A stretch of 64,000 bases of DNA. Origin: Flavimaribacter sp024343425. Its GTDB lineage: Bacteria > Pseudomonadota > Alphaproteobacteria > Rhizobiales > Rhizobiaceae. Made by a program: the position numbers and the translations under genes. The stretch lies in assembly GCA_965227645.1 (NCBI GenBank), contig OZ245773.1:3472001-3536000 (forward strand), given 5' to 3'. Under the pieces are notes generated by a model. That model ran no database searches, had not been told where the DNA came from, and saw only the letters and a list, made by a program, of their open reading frames with translations. Of this stretch, positions 52,284 through 60,276 are shown in pieces; the first letter of the stretch is position 1, and every line of letters starts with the position of its first letter.

Positions 52284-53429
52284 CTAATACTCAACCAGAG
52301 CGGCGAGAACCTGTGTTGCGATGGGGATCAGCCTGTCGTTGAAATCATAGGCGGGATTGTGCACCATCGCAGTGTGTTCGTCATCGCGCTGTCCAAGAAG
52401 AACATAGGCGCCGGGTCTTTCATTCAGCATGTAGGCGAAATCCTCCGCTGCAAGCAATGGCTTGAATGCGTCGTCGAGCGCGTCAGGACCAAGAGCATTG
52501 CAGACGGCCTGGCGCAGGCGCTCTGCGCAGACTGCATCGTTCACCAGCACCGGGTACCCATGCTTATAGTCGATTTCAGCCTCCACGTTACGCGCGCTCG
52601 CTACACCAGAACAGACGCGCCGCAGCCCCTCTTCCAGTGAATTGCGCACCGCCGGATCAAGCGTTCGCACCGTGCCGCCGAGCCAGCCGTTCTCGGGAAT
52701 GACATTGTGCGTGGTGCCGGAATGGATTTCGGTCACGCTGAGGACCGCCGCCGCGTGCGGATCCGTTTCGCGCGATATCAGACCCTGCAGCGCCATGGTC
52801 GCCTCCGCCGTGGCGAGCACAGCGTCCCGCGACATTTGCGGCATCGCTGCATGTCCGCCCTTGCCGCGAAACGTCACCTTGAATTCATCCTGCGAGGCCA
52901 TCGAAGGCCCGGCTTTCACCACCGCCTTGCCAAGCGGCGCCAGCGGCATGTTGTGAAACCCGTAGACGGCGTCGCATGGAAAACGGTCGAACAGGCCTTC
53001 CTCGACCATCACGCGTCCGCCGCCCAGCCCCTCCTCGGCCGGCTGGAAGATCAGCGCGACCGTGCCGCGAAACTGTCGTCGCGCGGCGAGATGCTCCGCC
53101 AGGGAAAGGAGAATGGTCGTGTGACCGTCATGGCCGCAACCATGAAACAAGCCCTCGGTTTTGGAAGCCCAGGCCCGTCCGCTCGCCTCCTTCATTGGCA
53201 GGGCGTCCATGTCCGCCCTTATGCCGATGGCAGGCCCGTCGCCATTCTGCATGACGCCGACGACCCCCGTTCCTGCAAGCCTCGTCGTCACCGTCCATCC
53301 GAGTTCCGAAAGCCTCTCGGCGACAAGAGCAGATGTTCTCTCCTCGTTGAACCCGATCTCCGGCCAGCGATGCAGGTCACGACGAAGCTCGACCAGCCGC
53401 TCAGTGTCCGCCGCAATTTCGGTATCCAT
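52284..53429 (-). CDS. M20-family amidohydrolase (hippurate hydrolase-like)
   Basis: This 381-residue protein has metal ligands in GCGHDGHTTILL, EEGLGGGRVMVEEG and GFHNMP, with a late His in AAEDFAYMLNERPGAYVLLG. This is the set of the M20D hippurate/N-acyl amino acid hydrolases. It heads the leftward operon after a MarR-type box. It may free an aromatic acid and an amino acid from an N-acyl amino acid, giving the acid to the AMP-ligase below. Confidence 0.92.
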   Translation of the reverse strand: MDTEIAADTERLVELRRDLHRWPEIGFNEERTSALVAERLSELGWTVTTRLAGTGVVGVMQNGDGPAIGIRADMDALPMKEASGRAWASKTEGLFHGCGHDGHTTILLSLAEHLAARRQFRGTVALIFQPAEEGLGGGRVMVEEGLFDRFPCDAVYGFHNMPLAPLGKAVVKAGPSMASQDEFKVTFRGKGGHAAMPQMSRDAVLATAEATMALQGLISRETDPHAAAVLSVTEIHSGTTHNVIPENGWLGGTVRTLDPAVRNSLEEGLRRVCSGVASARNVEAEIDYKHGYPVLVNDAVCAERLRQAVCNALGPDALDDAFKPLLAAEDFAYMLNERPGAYVLLGQRDDEHTAMVHNPAYDFNDRLIPIATQVLAALVEY

Positions 53430-53446
53430 CCGCCATCTCCAGAATC

Positions 53447-53461
53447 GTAAACATAGTTGAC
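53447..53461. promoter_or_regulatory. MarR-type box GTAAACATAGTTGAC before the M20 gene
   Basis: On the minus strand it reads GTCAACTATGTTTAC and differs from the box at 51704-51718 at one base. It lies 18 bases before the M20 start, where a repressor could block transcription. The rest of 53430-53649 shows no gene. Confidence 0.7.
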
Positions 53462-53649
53462 AACTTTCAACGCTCTTGAGTGCGCGCTGTCAACGCTTTG
53501 ATGTCGTCTGGACCTGCAAAGCCTGCCGGGCTCACTCCTTGAAAACTCTGTCGCCTCTGCATCTCATGGCTACAAAAGTTGATCTGGAACTGAACAAGCC
53601 CGTACATTTTTTGCGTTGCACATTTTCTTCGCATGCGCAAAATATAGGC

Positions 53650-54624
53650 ATGACGATCCGCATGCCTACCGTCCTGGTCATCGATGACAATTCGGTCCGC
53701 GCAACCATCATCGAGGCAGGGTTGCGCGAGGCCGGTCATGACCGTGTCACGGTCGTCACGGATGTGACCGGCATCGCCGGAAAGATCGCGGCGCTTGCGC
53801 CGGATGTGATCGTCATCGATCTCGAAAATCCCAATCGAGACATGCTCGAAAGCATGTTTCAGCTGTCTCGCGCGGTCAAGCGACCAATCGCCATGTTTGT
53901 TGACCGCTCCGACAGCGACGCCATCGAGCGCGCCATCGACGCCGGCGTTTCGGCTTACGTCGTCGACGGACTGCGCCAGGAACGCGTCAAGCCGATCCTT
54001 GATATGGCGATCCGCCGTCGCATTGAGGCGCTGCTTCCACAGTCCCTCTCCGACTGGACGGCGCTGGCGCAGACTGTCAGAGGCAGAATTTCAAACACCC
54101 TGAAACCAGGGCCCCAACGGCGCGCCTTCTGGGAGCGCTTTGTCGATCGGGCATTCGGCTCCGCGCCTTCAGAATGTTCGATCGACGATCTTCTTTTGGA
54201 CGCCGCGTCGATCGCCGGCGATCTGAACCACGATCTCGGAAGCGTCGCGCTGGTCGGCGCCGGGCCGGGCGATCCGGAATTGCTGAGTTTGAAGGCGGTT
54301 CGCGTCCTGCAGGCGGCCGATCTCATTCTGTTCGACGATCTCGTCTCCGAGGACGTGCTGGAACTGGCGCGCCGGGAAGCCCGTCGTATTTACGTCGGCA
54401 GGCTCGGCGGCCACGACAGCGCCCGTCTCAACGATATCCGGGCGCTGACGAGTTCCTGCGTGGCTGGCGGCGGACACGTCGCACTTCTTTTTGGCGGCGA
54501 ACGGATGTCGTTGGCGGAGAGTAAACGGGACGAGATATTCACCGCGCTCGGATTGCCTGACGCGGACGCCGTCCATGAAGTCCCTGCCCCGGTTCAGGCG
54601 CCCCAGACGATCGCCTTCTCGTGA
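53650..54624 (+). CDS. NasT-type receiver fused to CysG dimerisation and half SUMT domain
   Basis: This is 324 residues from the ATG at 53650. Residues 6-122 are a NasT-type receiver (VLVIDDN with D12/D13; phospho-Asp D57 in VIVIDLENPNRD; GVSAYVVDGL). In place of ANTAR, residues 124-165 match the CysG dimerisation segment (IEALLPQSL, then QRRAFWERF). Residues 198-290 match the N-terminal half of the CysG methyltransferase domain (VALVGAGPGDPELLSLKAV, then YVGRLGGHDS). The SAM-site motif GGDPF reads GGERM and the rest of the methylase is missing. The frame is unbroken. It overlaps the LysR gene end by 31 bases. It may be a new sensor or a relic of a nasT-cysG deletion. Confidence 0.8.
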   Translation: MTIRMPTVLVIDDNSVRATIIEAGLREAGHDRVTVVTDVTGIAGKIAALAPDVIVIDLENPNRDMLESMFQLSRAVKRPIAMFVDRSDSDAIERAIDAGVSAYVVDGLRQERVKPILDMAIRRRIEALLPQSLSDWTALAQTVRGRISNTLKPGPQRRAFWERFVDRAFGSAPSECSIDDLLLDAASIAGDLNHDLGSVALVGAGPGDPELLSLKAVRVLQAADLILFDDLVSEDVLELARREARRIYVGRLGGHDSARLNDIRALTSSCVAGGGHVALLFGGERMSLAESKRDEIFTALGLPDADAVHEVPAPVQAPQTIAFS

Positions 54625-55544
54625 CGTTTGATCAATTGGCCGAGATCGGCGAAGGCGTCGGCGATATGGTGCGCAAAGGCGTCAACCGCCGGAATGCGCG
54701 GCGCCGCTGACAGACGAAGCAGCCCGAGGGAGCGGTCGGGATGCGGGATACTGATCGGAAGCGCGGTGATCTGCCCCTCCTTGCGGAATGCAAAGACGAC
54801 GCTGTGCGGCAGAACGGTCAGCGCGTTTGACGCTGTCATGTAATTCAGCACGCTGGCGAGTGAACCACCCGAAAAGCGGATCTTTACCTCCGCGACGCCC
54901 AGGGAATGCAGGATTGACCGGAGGTCTGCCAGAAGCGGGCTTCCCGGCGGCGGCGCAATCCACGGATATTCAAGCAGATCGCTGGAAGTCGGTTTGCGCT
55001 TCATCAGAAGCGGATGCGTCGAAGTGCAGGCGACGACGTTCCTGCCGGGCAGGATTTCCCGGAACTCAAGACCCGACCCCTCGTCCAAAACGTCGACCGG
55101 ACAGACCGCAATGTCGATCCGGCCAGACTGGAGCAAAGCCCGCAGTTCCGTGAGATAACCGTAGGACTGCTCGATGCTGATATCCGGGTAGTTGTCCTGG
55201 AAGCCGGCGATCATGCGCGCAATCAGGCCATCCATGAAAAACGGACTGCCGCCCACCCGCACAACGCCGCTGGTTCCTCTTCGAAAACTGTCGATGGTTT
55301 CGGAAGCCGCGCGCGAGGCCGACAGGATAATCTGGCCGTGCTCCGCCAGCGCCCTGCCAAGCTGTGTCGGCGCAAGCGGCCTCTTTCCGCGCACGAAAAG
55401 CGGTTCGCCGAGCCGTTTTTCAAGTTGCGCGAGCGTGCGGGAGATCGCCGGTTGCGACAGACCGAGAGCTGCTGCGCCCTCCGTCACGCCGCCCGCCTGA
55501 ACGACGGCCGCCAGTTGCACGAGATGTCTTTCGTCCAGCTTCAT
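54594..55544 (-). CDS. LysR-family regulator of the hydroxyquinol genes
   Basis: This 316-residue protein has a helix-turn-helix in GGVTEGAAALGLSQPAISRTLAQLEKRLG and a LysR effector domain opening GVVRVGGSPFF. It is divergent from the intradiol dioxygenase gene and its start overlaps a palindrome, which suggests self-control and control of the catabolic genes. Confidence 0.9.
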   Translation of the reverse strand: MKLDERHLVQLAAVVQAGGVTEGAAALGLSQPAISRTLAQLEKRLGEPLFVRGKRPLAPTQLGRALAEHGQIILSASRAASETIDSFRRGTSGVVRVGGSPFFMDGLIARMIAGFQDNYPDISIEQSYGYLTELRALLQSGRIDIAVCPVDVLDEGSGLEFREILPGRNVVACTSTHPLLMKRKPTSSDLLEYPWIAPPPGSPLLADLRSILHSLGVAEVKIRFSGGSLASVLNYMTASNALTVLPHSVVFAFRKEGQITALPISIPHPDRSLGLLRLSAAPRIPAVDAFAHHIADAFADLGQLIKRHEKAIVWGA

Positions 55545-55557
55545 AACAATTCGTTAT
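55543..55557. promoter_or_regulatory. Palindrome ATAAC-N5-GTTAT, probable LysR site
   Basis: Five-base arms with a five-base spacer overlap the LysR start codon and lie 97 bases before the dioxygenase start. Confidence 0.5.
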
Positions 55558-55653
55558 ATTAAGTCGAAAGAAAATCATAATCCAGATCATCTTCCGGCGC
55601 TACAATCCGAACTACATCACGCGTGACAAGCGCCCGGAGGAGTGATCGCGCCG

Positions 55654-56511
55654 GTGACGGACAAATTCGATTTCAACGAACGCAATGCATCTGCCGTCGT
55701 AACCGGCAGATTGCGACCCGAAAACGACCGGCTGGGCGTCGCCGTGTCCGGGATCGTCTCGCACATCCACGCGCTTGTCAGCGAATTGCGGCCCACTCGC
55801 GAGGAATTGCACGAAATCGTCGCGTTCCTGACGGATGTCGGCCACGCCACGGAAGACCATCGGCAGGAATGGGTGCTTCTGTTCGACGTTCTCGGCGTTT
55901 CCACGCTCGTAGAAACCATGAACACCCCCCGTCCCGCAGGCGCTACGCCCAACACGCCGCGCGGTCCCTTCTATCGGGCGGACGCGCCGTCCTTGCCGCT
56001 CGGCGCCTCCATATCGCTCGACGCCGGGGGCGAGCCGCTGACTGTCCACGGACGCGTCACCGATCTCGACGGCAAGCCTGTCCCGGGCGCTCTACTCGAG
56101 GTTTGGCAGCCCAATGGGGACGGGGTATTCGAGAACCAGCAGCCGGATTTGCAGCCGGAATTCAATCTGCGCGGCAAGTTCATCTGCGACGACGACGGCG
56201 GCTTCATATTCAGGACGGTCAAGCCGGGCGGATACAGCATTCCCGGCGACGGGCCTGTCGGCAGACTGCTGCAAAAGCTGAATTATCCGTTGACCCGACC
56301 CGCGCACCTGCATTTCCGGATATCCGCGCCAGGATTTGAGACGCTGGTCACCCAGATCTTCGACGCCGATGATCCCGACCTCACGCAAGACGCTATCCTT
56401 GGCGTGCGGCGCAATCTTGTGGGAGAGTTCCGCAAATCCGGCGCCGGCGAATGGGAATTGGCGTATTCATTCGTCCTGGCCCCCGCCAGAAAACAGGAGC
56501 AGCCATCGTGA
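55654..56511 (+). CDS. Intradiol dioxygenase (hydroxyquinol 1,2-dioxygenase family) with a Tyr-to-Phe iron-ligand change
   Basis: This is 285 residues from the GTG at 55654, after CGGAGGAG. An N-terminal helical dimer domain is followed by the intradiol core. Known members bind Fe(III) with two Tyr and two His. Here Y194 (PGGYSIPGDG), H218 and H220 (RPAHLHF) are present. The first Tyr position, W-x7-Y in relatives, is WQPNGDGVF, so it is Phe at residue 159 (TTC at 56128-56130). The partner at 57605 keeps this Tyr. It overlaps the maleylacetate reductase start. Activity may be altered or lost. Confidence 0.88.
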   Translation: MTDKFDFNERNASAVVTGRLRPENDRLGVAVSGIVSHIHALVSELRPTREELHEIVAFLTDVGHATEDHRQEWVLLFDVLGVSTLVETMNTPRPAGATPNTPRGPFYRADAPSLPLGASISLDAGGEPLTVHGRVTDLDGKPVPGALLEVWQPNGDGVFENQQPDLQPEFNLRGKFICDDDGGFIFRTVKPGGYSIPGDGPVGRLLQKLNYPLTRPAHLHFRISAPGFETLVTQIFDADDPDLTQDAILGVRRNLVGEFRKSGAGEWELAYSFVLAPARKQEQPS

Positions 56512-57575
56512 ACCTTCCCGATTCATTTGTTTTCCCCGGCATTCCGTCCCGCGTCGTTTTCGGCGCCGGATCGCTTGCGAGAACCGGAGAGGAAATCGAA
56601 CGACTGGGCTGCAAAAGCGCGCTGGTTCTGTCGACGCCCCAACAGGAGGCGCAGGCGCGAGACCTGTCTGACAAGCTTGAGAAATTGAGCGCCGGCGTGT
56701 TTTCCGGCGCCGCCATGCACACGCCCGTCACTGTGACCGAAACCGCCCTTGAGGCCTTCCGCACATCCGGCGCGGATTGCGTCGTCTCGCTCGGCGGCGG
56801 ATCAACGACCGGCCTCGGCAAGGCGATAGCCACGCGCACCGGTGTCAACCAGGTGGTCATCCCCACCACCTACGCCGGTTCCGAAATGACCGACATCCTC
56901 GGCGAAACAAAAGGTGGGCGAAAGACGACCCGGCGCGACCCGTCGATCTTGCCGGAGACGGTAATTTACGACGTCGATCTGACCCTGTCCCTGCCTGTCG
57001 CCATGAGCGTGACCTCAGGCCTGAACGCCGTCGCCCATTCCGCGGAAGGGCTTTACGCCAGCAACCGCAATCCGGTCATCAGCCTGCTCGCCGTCGAATC
57101 CATCCGCGCATTCAACGAGGCCCTGCCCGCGCTCGTCGAAACGCCGCAGGATCCCGAGGCCCGAAAGCTCGCGCAGTACGCGGCCTGGCTGTCCGGGATC
57201 GTGCTTGGCGGCGTCGCGATGGCGCTCCATCACAAGATATGCCACACACTGGGCGGAACCTTCGACACGCCGCATGCGGACACACATGCGATCATGCTGC
57301 CGCACACCATCGCCTACAACGCCGTCGCCGCGCCCGAACTGCTGCAGCCGCTCCAGGACATCTTCGGCATGAAACCCGGTCAGGGCCTGTTCGATCTCGC
57401 AAAGAGAACAGGCGCGCCGACACGCCTCATGGATCTTGGCCTGAGAGAGGCCGATCTGGACAAGGCGGCCGACATCGCCGTCGAAAATCCTTACGAAAAC
57501 CCGCGCCCCGTCGAACGCGAAGCCATCAGGCTACTCCTTCAGGACGCCTTCGAAGGCCGCGAACCTCAAAATTGA
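56508..57575 (+). CDS. Maleylacetate reductase
   Basis: This is a 355-residue iron-alcohol-dehydrogenase-type enzyme that reduces maleylacetate to 3-oxoadipate with NAD(P)H. The start is a GTG at 56508 overlapping the dioxygenase stop. The NAD motif is VVSLGGGSTTGLGKAIA, then PTTYAGSEMTDILGETKGG. The metal-site region is GLNAVAHSAEGLYA, then HHKICHTLGGTFDTPHADTHA. Length and motifs are typical. It lies between two intradiol dioxygenase genes. Confidence 0.93.
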   Translation: MNLPDSFVFPGIPSRVVFGAGSLARTGEEIERLGCKSALVLSTPQQEAQARDLSDKLEKLSAGVFSGAAMHTPVTVTETALEAFRTSGADCVVSLGGGSTTGLGKAIATRTGVNQVVIPTTYAGSEMTDILGETKGGRKTTRRDPSILPETVIYDVDLTLSLPVAMSVTSGLNAVAHSAEGLYASNRNPVISLLAVESIRAFNEALPALVETPQDPEARKLAQYAAWLSGIVLGGVAMALHHKICHTLGGTFDTPHADTHAIMLPHTIAYNAVAAPELLQPLQDIFGMKPGQGLFDLAKRTGAPTRLMDLGLREADLDKAADIAVENPYENPRPVEREAIRLLLQDAFEGREPQN

Positions 57576-57604
57576 CAAGACACAAAATACGCCGGGAGAG
57601 AGAA

Positions 57605-58492
57605 ATGGACACGCAGGAACAGGGTTACTTCACCGAGCAAGACTCCGTCGATGTCGTCACAAGCCGAAACGCCAAGGTGGAAGACGAACGATTGAAATTC
57701 ATCATGGAGGTCGTCACCCGCAAGCTGCATGAGGCGGTCAAGGAGATCGAGCCGACCCAGGACGAGTGGTTCAGGGCGATCATGTTCCTCACGGAGACAG
57801 GCCATATGTGCAACGAATGGCGTCAGGAATTCATCCTGCTGTCGGACGTTCTCGGCGTCTCGATGCTGGTTGACGCAATCAACAACCGTAAACCTTCAGG
57901 CGCTTCGGAATCCACCGTACTCGGACCCTTTCACGTCGAGGGCGCGCCGGAACTCGACATGGGCGCGAATATCTGCCTCGACCAGAAAGGCGAGGACATG
58001 GTGGTCAGCGGCCGCATTCTCGACACCGAAGGCGAGCCGATCGCCGATGCGGTAATCGATGTCTGGCAAGCCAATGACGAGGGCTTCTACGACGTGCAGC
58101 AGAAGGGCATTCAGCCGGACTTCAACCTGCGCGGGGTATTCAGGACCGGCGCGGACGGTCGCTACTGGTTCCGCGCCGTCAAGCCGAAATTCTATCCCAT
58201 TCCGGATGACGGCCCGGTCGGCAAGCTGCTCGGAGCCCTTGGCCGCCACCCCTACCGGCCAGCGCACTTGCACTACATCATCAAGTCCGACGGGTTCGAG
58301 ACACTGACCACCCACATCTTCGATCCCGACGATCGGTACATCAATTCTGACGCCGTGTTCGGCGTCAAGAAAAGCCTGCTCGCGGAGTTCAAATGGATTG
58401 AGGATGCCGCGCGATCGAAGGAACTGGAGTTTGAAAACGGCTTCTGGGAAGTCGAACACGACTTCGTGCTGGCGAGACCTGGCGGCGCCTGA
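57605..58492 (+). CDS. Hydroxyquinol 1,2-dioxygenase
   Basis: This 295-residue intradiol dioxygenase keeps all four predicted iron ligands: Y162 (WQANDEGFY), Y197 (KPKFYPIPDDG), H221 and H223 (RPAHLHY). The phrase LGPFHVEGAPELDMGA is typical of the hydroxyquinol branch. The enzyme gives maleylacetate, which the upstream reductase consumes. It follows that gene by 29 bases and has its own GGGAGAG site. Confidence 0.9.
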   Translation: MDTQEQGYFTEQDSVDVVTSRNAKVEDERLKFIMEVVTRKLHEAVKEIEPTQDEWFRAIMFLTETGHMCNEWRQEFILLSDVLGVSMLVDAINNRKPSGASESTVLGPFHVEGAPELDMGANICLDQKGEDMVVSGRILDTEGEPIADAVIDVWQANDEGFYDVQQKGIQPDFNLRGVFRTGADGRYWFRAVKPKFYPIPDDGPVGKLLGALGRHPYRPAHLHYIIKSDGFETLTTHIFDPDDRYINSDAVFGVKKSLLAEFKWIEDAARSKELEFENGFWEVEHDFVLARPGGA

Positions 58493-58623
58493 TCACCGGG
58501 CGTCAGAAAATCGCTGGTGTGAGAGACGGTTGATGTAATATCAGTGCATGAGCCGATTGATCGCCCAAAAGACAGGTCAGGACATCAGCGACACATGCCA
58601 AATGCGCGGATAGTTCCGGTAAG

Positions 58624-59724
58624 ATGAAGGACGTCGACGTCGATATCGTCGTCGTGGGAGCCGGCGTCGTCGGCCTCGCCGTGGCGCGAAGCCTGGCTAT
58701 GGCGGGCCATGACGTCATTGTCCTCGAAGCCGCAGGCGCTATTGGAACAGAAACGTCCAGCCGGAACAGCGAGGTTATCCACGCAGGCCTTTATTACCCG
58801 CAGCATTCAATGAAGGCCGCGCTCTGCGTCAAGGGACGCAACCAGCTCTATCGCTATTGTGAACAGCACGGGATCGAACACAAGCGCATCGGCAAGCTTG
58901 TCGTCGCGACCAGGGACAACGAACTGGCCGCTCTGGAGGACATTGCGCGCAACGCCGCACGCAACGGCGTGGACGACCTGGAGATGCTGAACGCCGCCGC
59001 CGTCCGCCGGATCGAGCCCGAATTGAACGCTTGCGCAGCGCTGTTTTCGCCCAGCACCGGCATCATCGACACGCACGGATACATGCTGTCTCTGCAGGGC
59101 GAGGCGGAAGACCACCACGCCGCCATCTCCTTCCATTCGCCGGTTCTGTGCGGCCGGACCGACGGCGCCGCTGTCGAACTCGACGTCGGAGGAAAAGAGC
59201 CATCGACGATCGTCTGCCGCGTTCTCATCAATGCGGCGGGTCTGGGCGCGGCCAGGGTCGCGAGAAGCATCGAAGGGGCGAACTGCGCCATTCCGGAAAT
59301 GCGCTACGCAAAAGGCAACTATTTTGGCCTGACGGGCAAGGCTCCGTTCTCCCACCTCATATATCCGGTTCCCGAGCCTGGCGGCCTGGGCGTCCACCTG
59401 ACGCTCGATCTTGGACAGCGCGTTCGCTTCGGTCCGGACGTAGAATGGCTCGACGCCCCTGACCTCGACTATACGGTCGACGAAAGGCGCAAGGAGCCAT
59501 TCTATGACGCCATTCGCAAATATTGGCCGGGTCTGCCCGACGGCGCCCTCTACGCCGACTATTGCGGCATTCGCCCCAAGGCCATGCAGGACGGCGTCGC
59601 CGATTTCGTCATTGACGACCAGGCCGGCGCAGTCATCAACCTGTTCGGCGTCGAATCACCCGGTCTGACTGCATCGCTGGCGCTGGCCGAAGAGGTCTCG
59701 CGGCGTATTCATGGGAAAATTTAG
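58624..59724 (+). CDS. FAD-dependent oxidoreductase (L-2-hydroxyglutarate oxidase-like)
   Basis: This 366-residue DAO-family flavoprotein has the dinucleotide motif VVVGAGVVGLAVARSLAMAGHDV and ETSSRNSEVIHAGLYYP, shared with L-2-hydroxyglutarate and glycerol-3-phosphate dehydrogenases. The C-terminus closes INLFGVESPGLTASLALAEEV. It may oxidise a 2-hydroxy acid. It lies 131 bases after the dioxygenase, and no gene was seen in that gap. Confidence 0.85.
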   Translation: MKDVDVDIVVVGAGVVGLAVARSLAMAGHDVIVLEAAGAIGTETSSRNSEVIHAGLYYPQHSMKAALCVKGRNQLYRYCEQHGIEHKRIGKLVVATRDNELAALEDIARNAARNGVDDLEMLNAAAVRRIEPELNACAALFSPSTGIIDTHGYMLSLQGEAEDHHAAISFHSPVLCGRTDGAAVELDVGGKEPSTIVCRVLINAAGLGAARVARSIEGANCAIPEMRYAKGNYFGLTGKAPFSHLIYPVPEPGGLGVHLTLDLGQRVRFGPDVEWLDAPDLDYTVDERRKEPFYDAIRKYWPGLPDGALYADYCGIRPKAMQDGVADFVIDDQAGAVINLFGVESPGLTASLALAEEVSRRIHGKI

Positions 59725-59731
59725 GCAGCGT

Positions 59732-60151
59732 CTAAATCGCCTCGGAAAGTCGAGAAGAGTGATGTCCGGTGATCAACCATCGTCCTTCGATTTCTTCAAA
59801 CGTGAAGAGAAACCGCGCCGGCACACAATGATTCCGGCCATCCCTGCGAAAATCGAATGTGTACAGGCCGCCAATAACAACAGTGCCGAGTTTGCGGCTG
59901 GCCCGCTTCATGCGGGCGTTGATCGTACAACGCAGGTTTTCGTTTGACAGGAAATTCTCGAAGTAACGGCGTCGTTCCTCCTCGCGATCTCCGATTTCGT
60001 TGGAAAGCGTCGGCACCAGAATTGCGTCTGCGGCATACAGCGAAAGCACTTCTTCAACATTGCCCCTGGAGATCACCTCCGCCCAATTAAAAAGCGCTGC
60101 TCGCGCAGCAGCAAGATGCGGAGCCAACATCTGGTCATTCTGTGGATTCAT
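59732..60151 (-). CDS. SnoaL/NTF2-like protein
   Basis: This 139-residue cone-fold protein has a helical start and the strand set ILVPTLSNEIGDREEERRRYFENFL and FLFTFEEIEGRWLITGHHSSR. The type is close to the SgcJ/DUF4440 group. Such folds act as isomerases or cyclases or have no catalytic role. It lies between the FAD enzyme and the CobW gene, on the opposite strand to both. Confidence 0.8.
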   Translation of the reverse strand: MNPQNDQMLAPHLAAARAALFNWAEVISRGNVEEVLSLYAADAILVPTLSNEIGDREEERRRYFENFLSNENLRCTINARMKRASRKLGTVVIGGLYTFDFRRDGRNHCVPARFLFTFEEIEGRWLITGHHSSRLSEAI

Positions 60152-60243
60152 ATATTATTTCCTGGCTTAGACGCACGACTTGCCATCATTAAAGATGCGA
60201 ACCATTCCAGTCTTGACAGTCGTGTTCTCGAGTCACTATTTAA

Positions 60244-60265
60244 GTGATATGTTATAACATTGCAC
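60244..60265 (+). promoter_or_regulatory. Zur-like box before the CobW-type gene
   Basis: The core ATGTTATAACAT (60249-60260) is a perfect 12-base palindrome, framed by GTG on the left and CAC on the right. It resembles zinc uptake regulator sites, which centre on TGTTATA/TATAACA. It lies 11 bases before the CobW start, where a bound Zur dimer would block transcription when zinc is plentiful. Confidence 0.65.
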
Positions 60266-60276
60266 TGGGATAGACG

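Noticed and set aside
56777..57604. Extension of the second dioxygenase frame upstream through maleylacetate reductase
   Set aside because: The upstream part is out-of-frame reductase sequence. The ATG at 57605 has a ribosome site and starts the family N-terminus, so there is no fusion protein.
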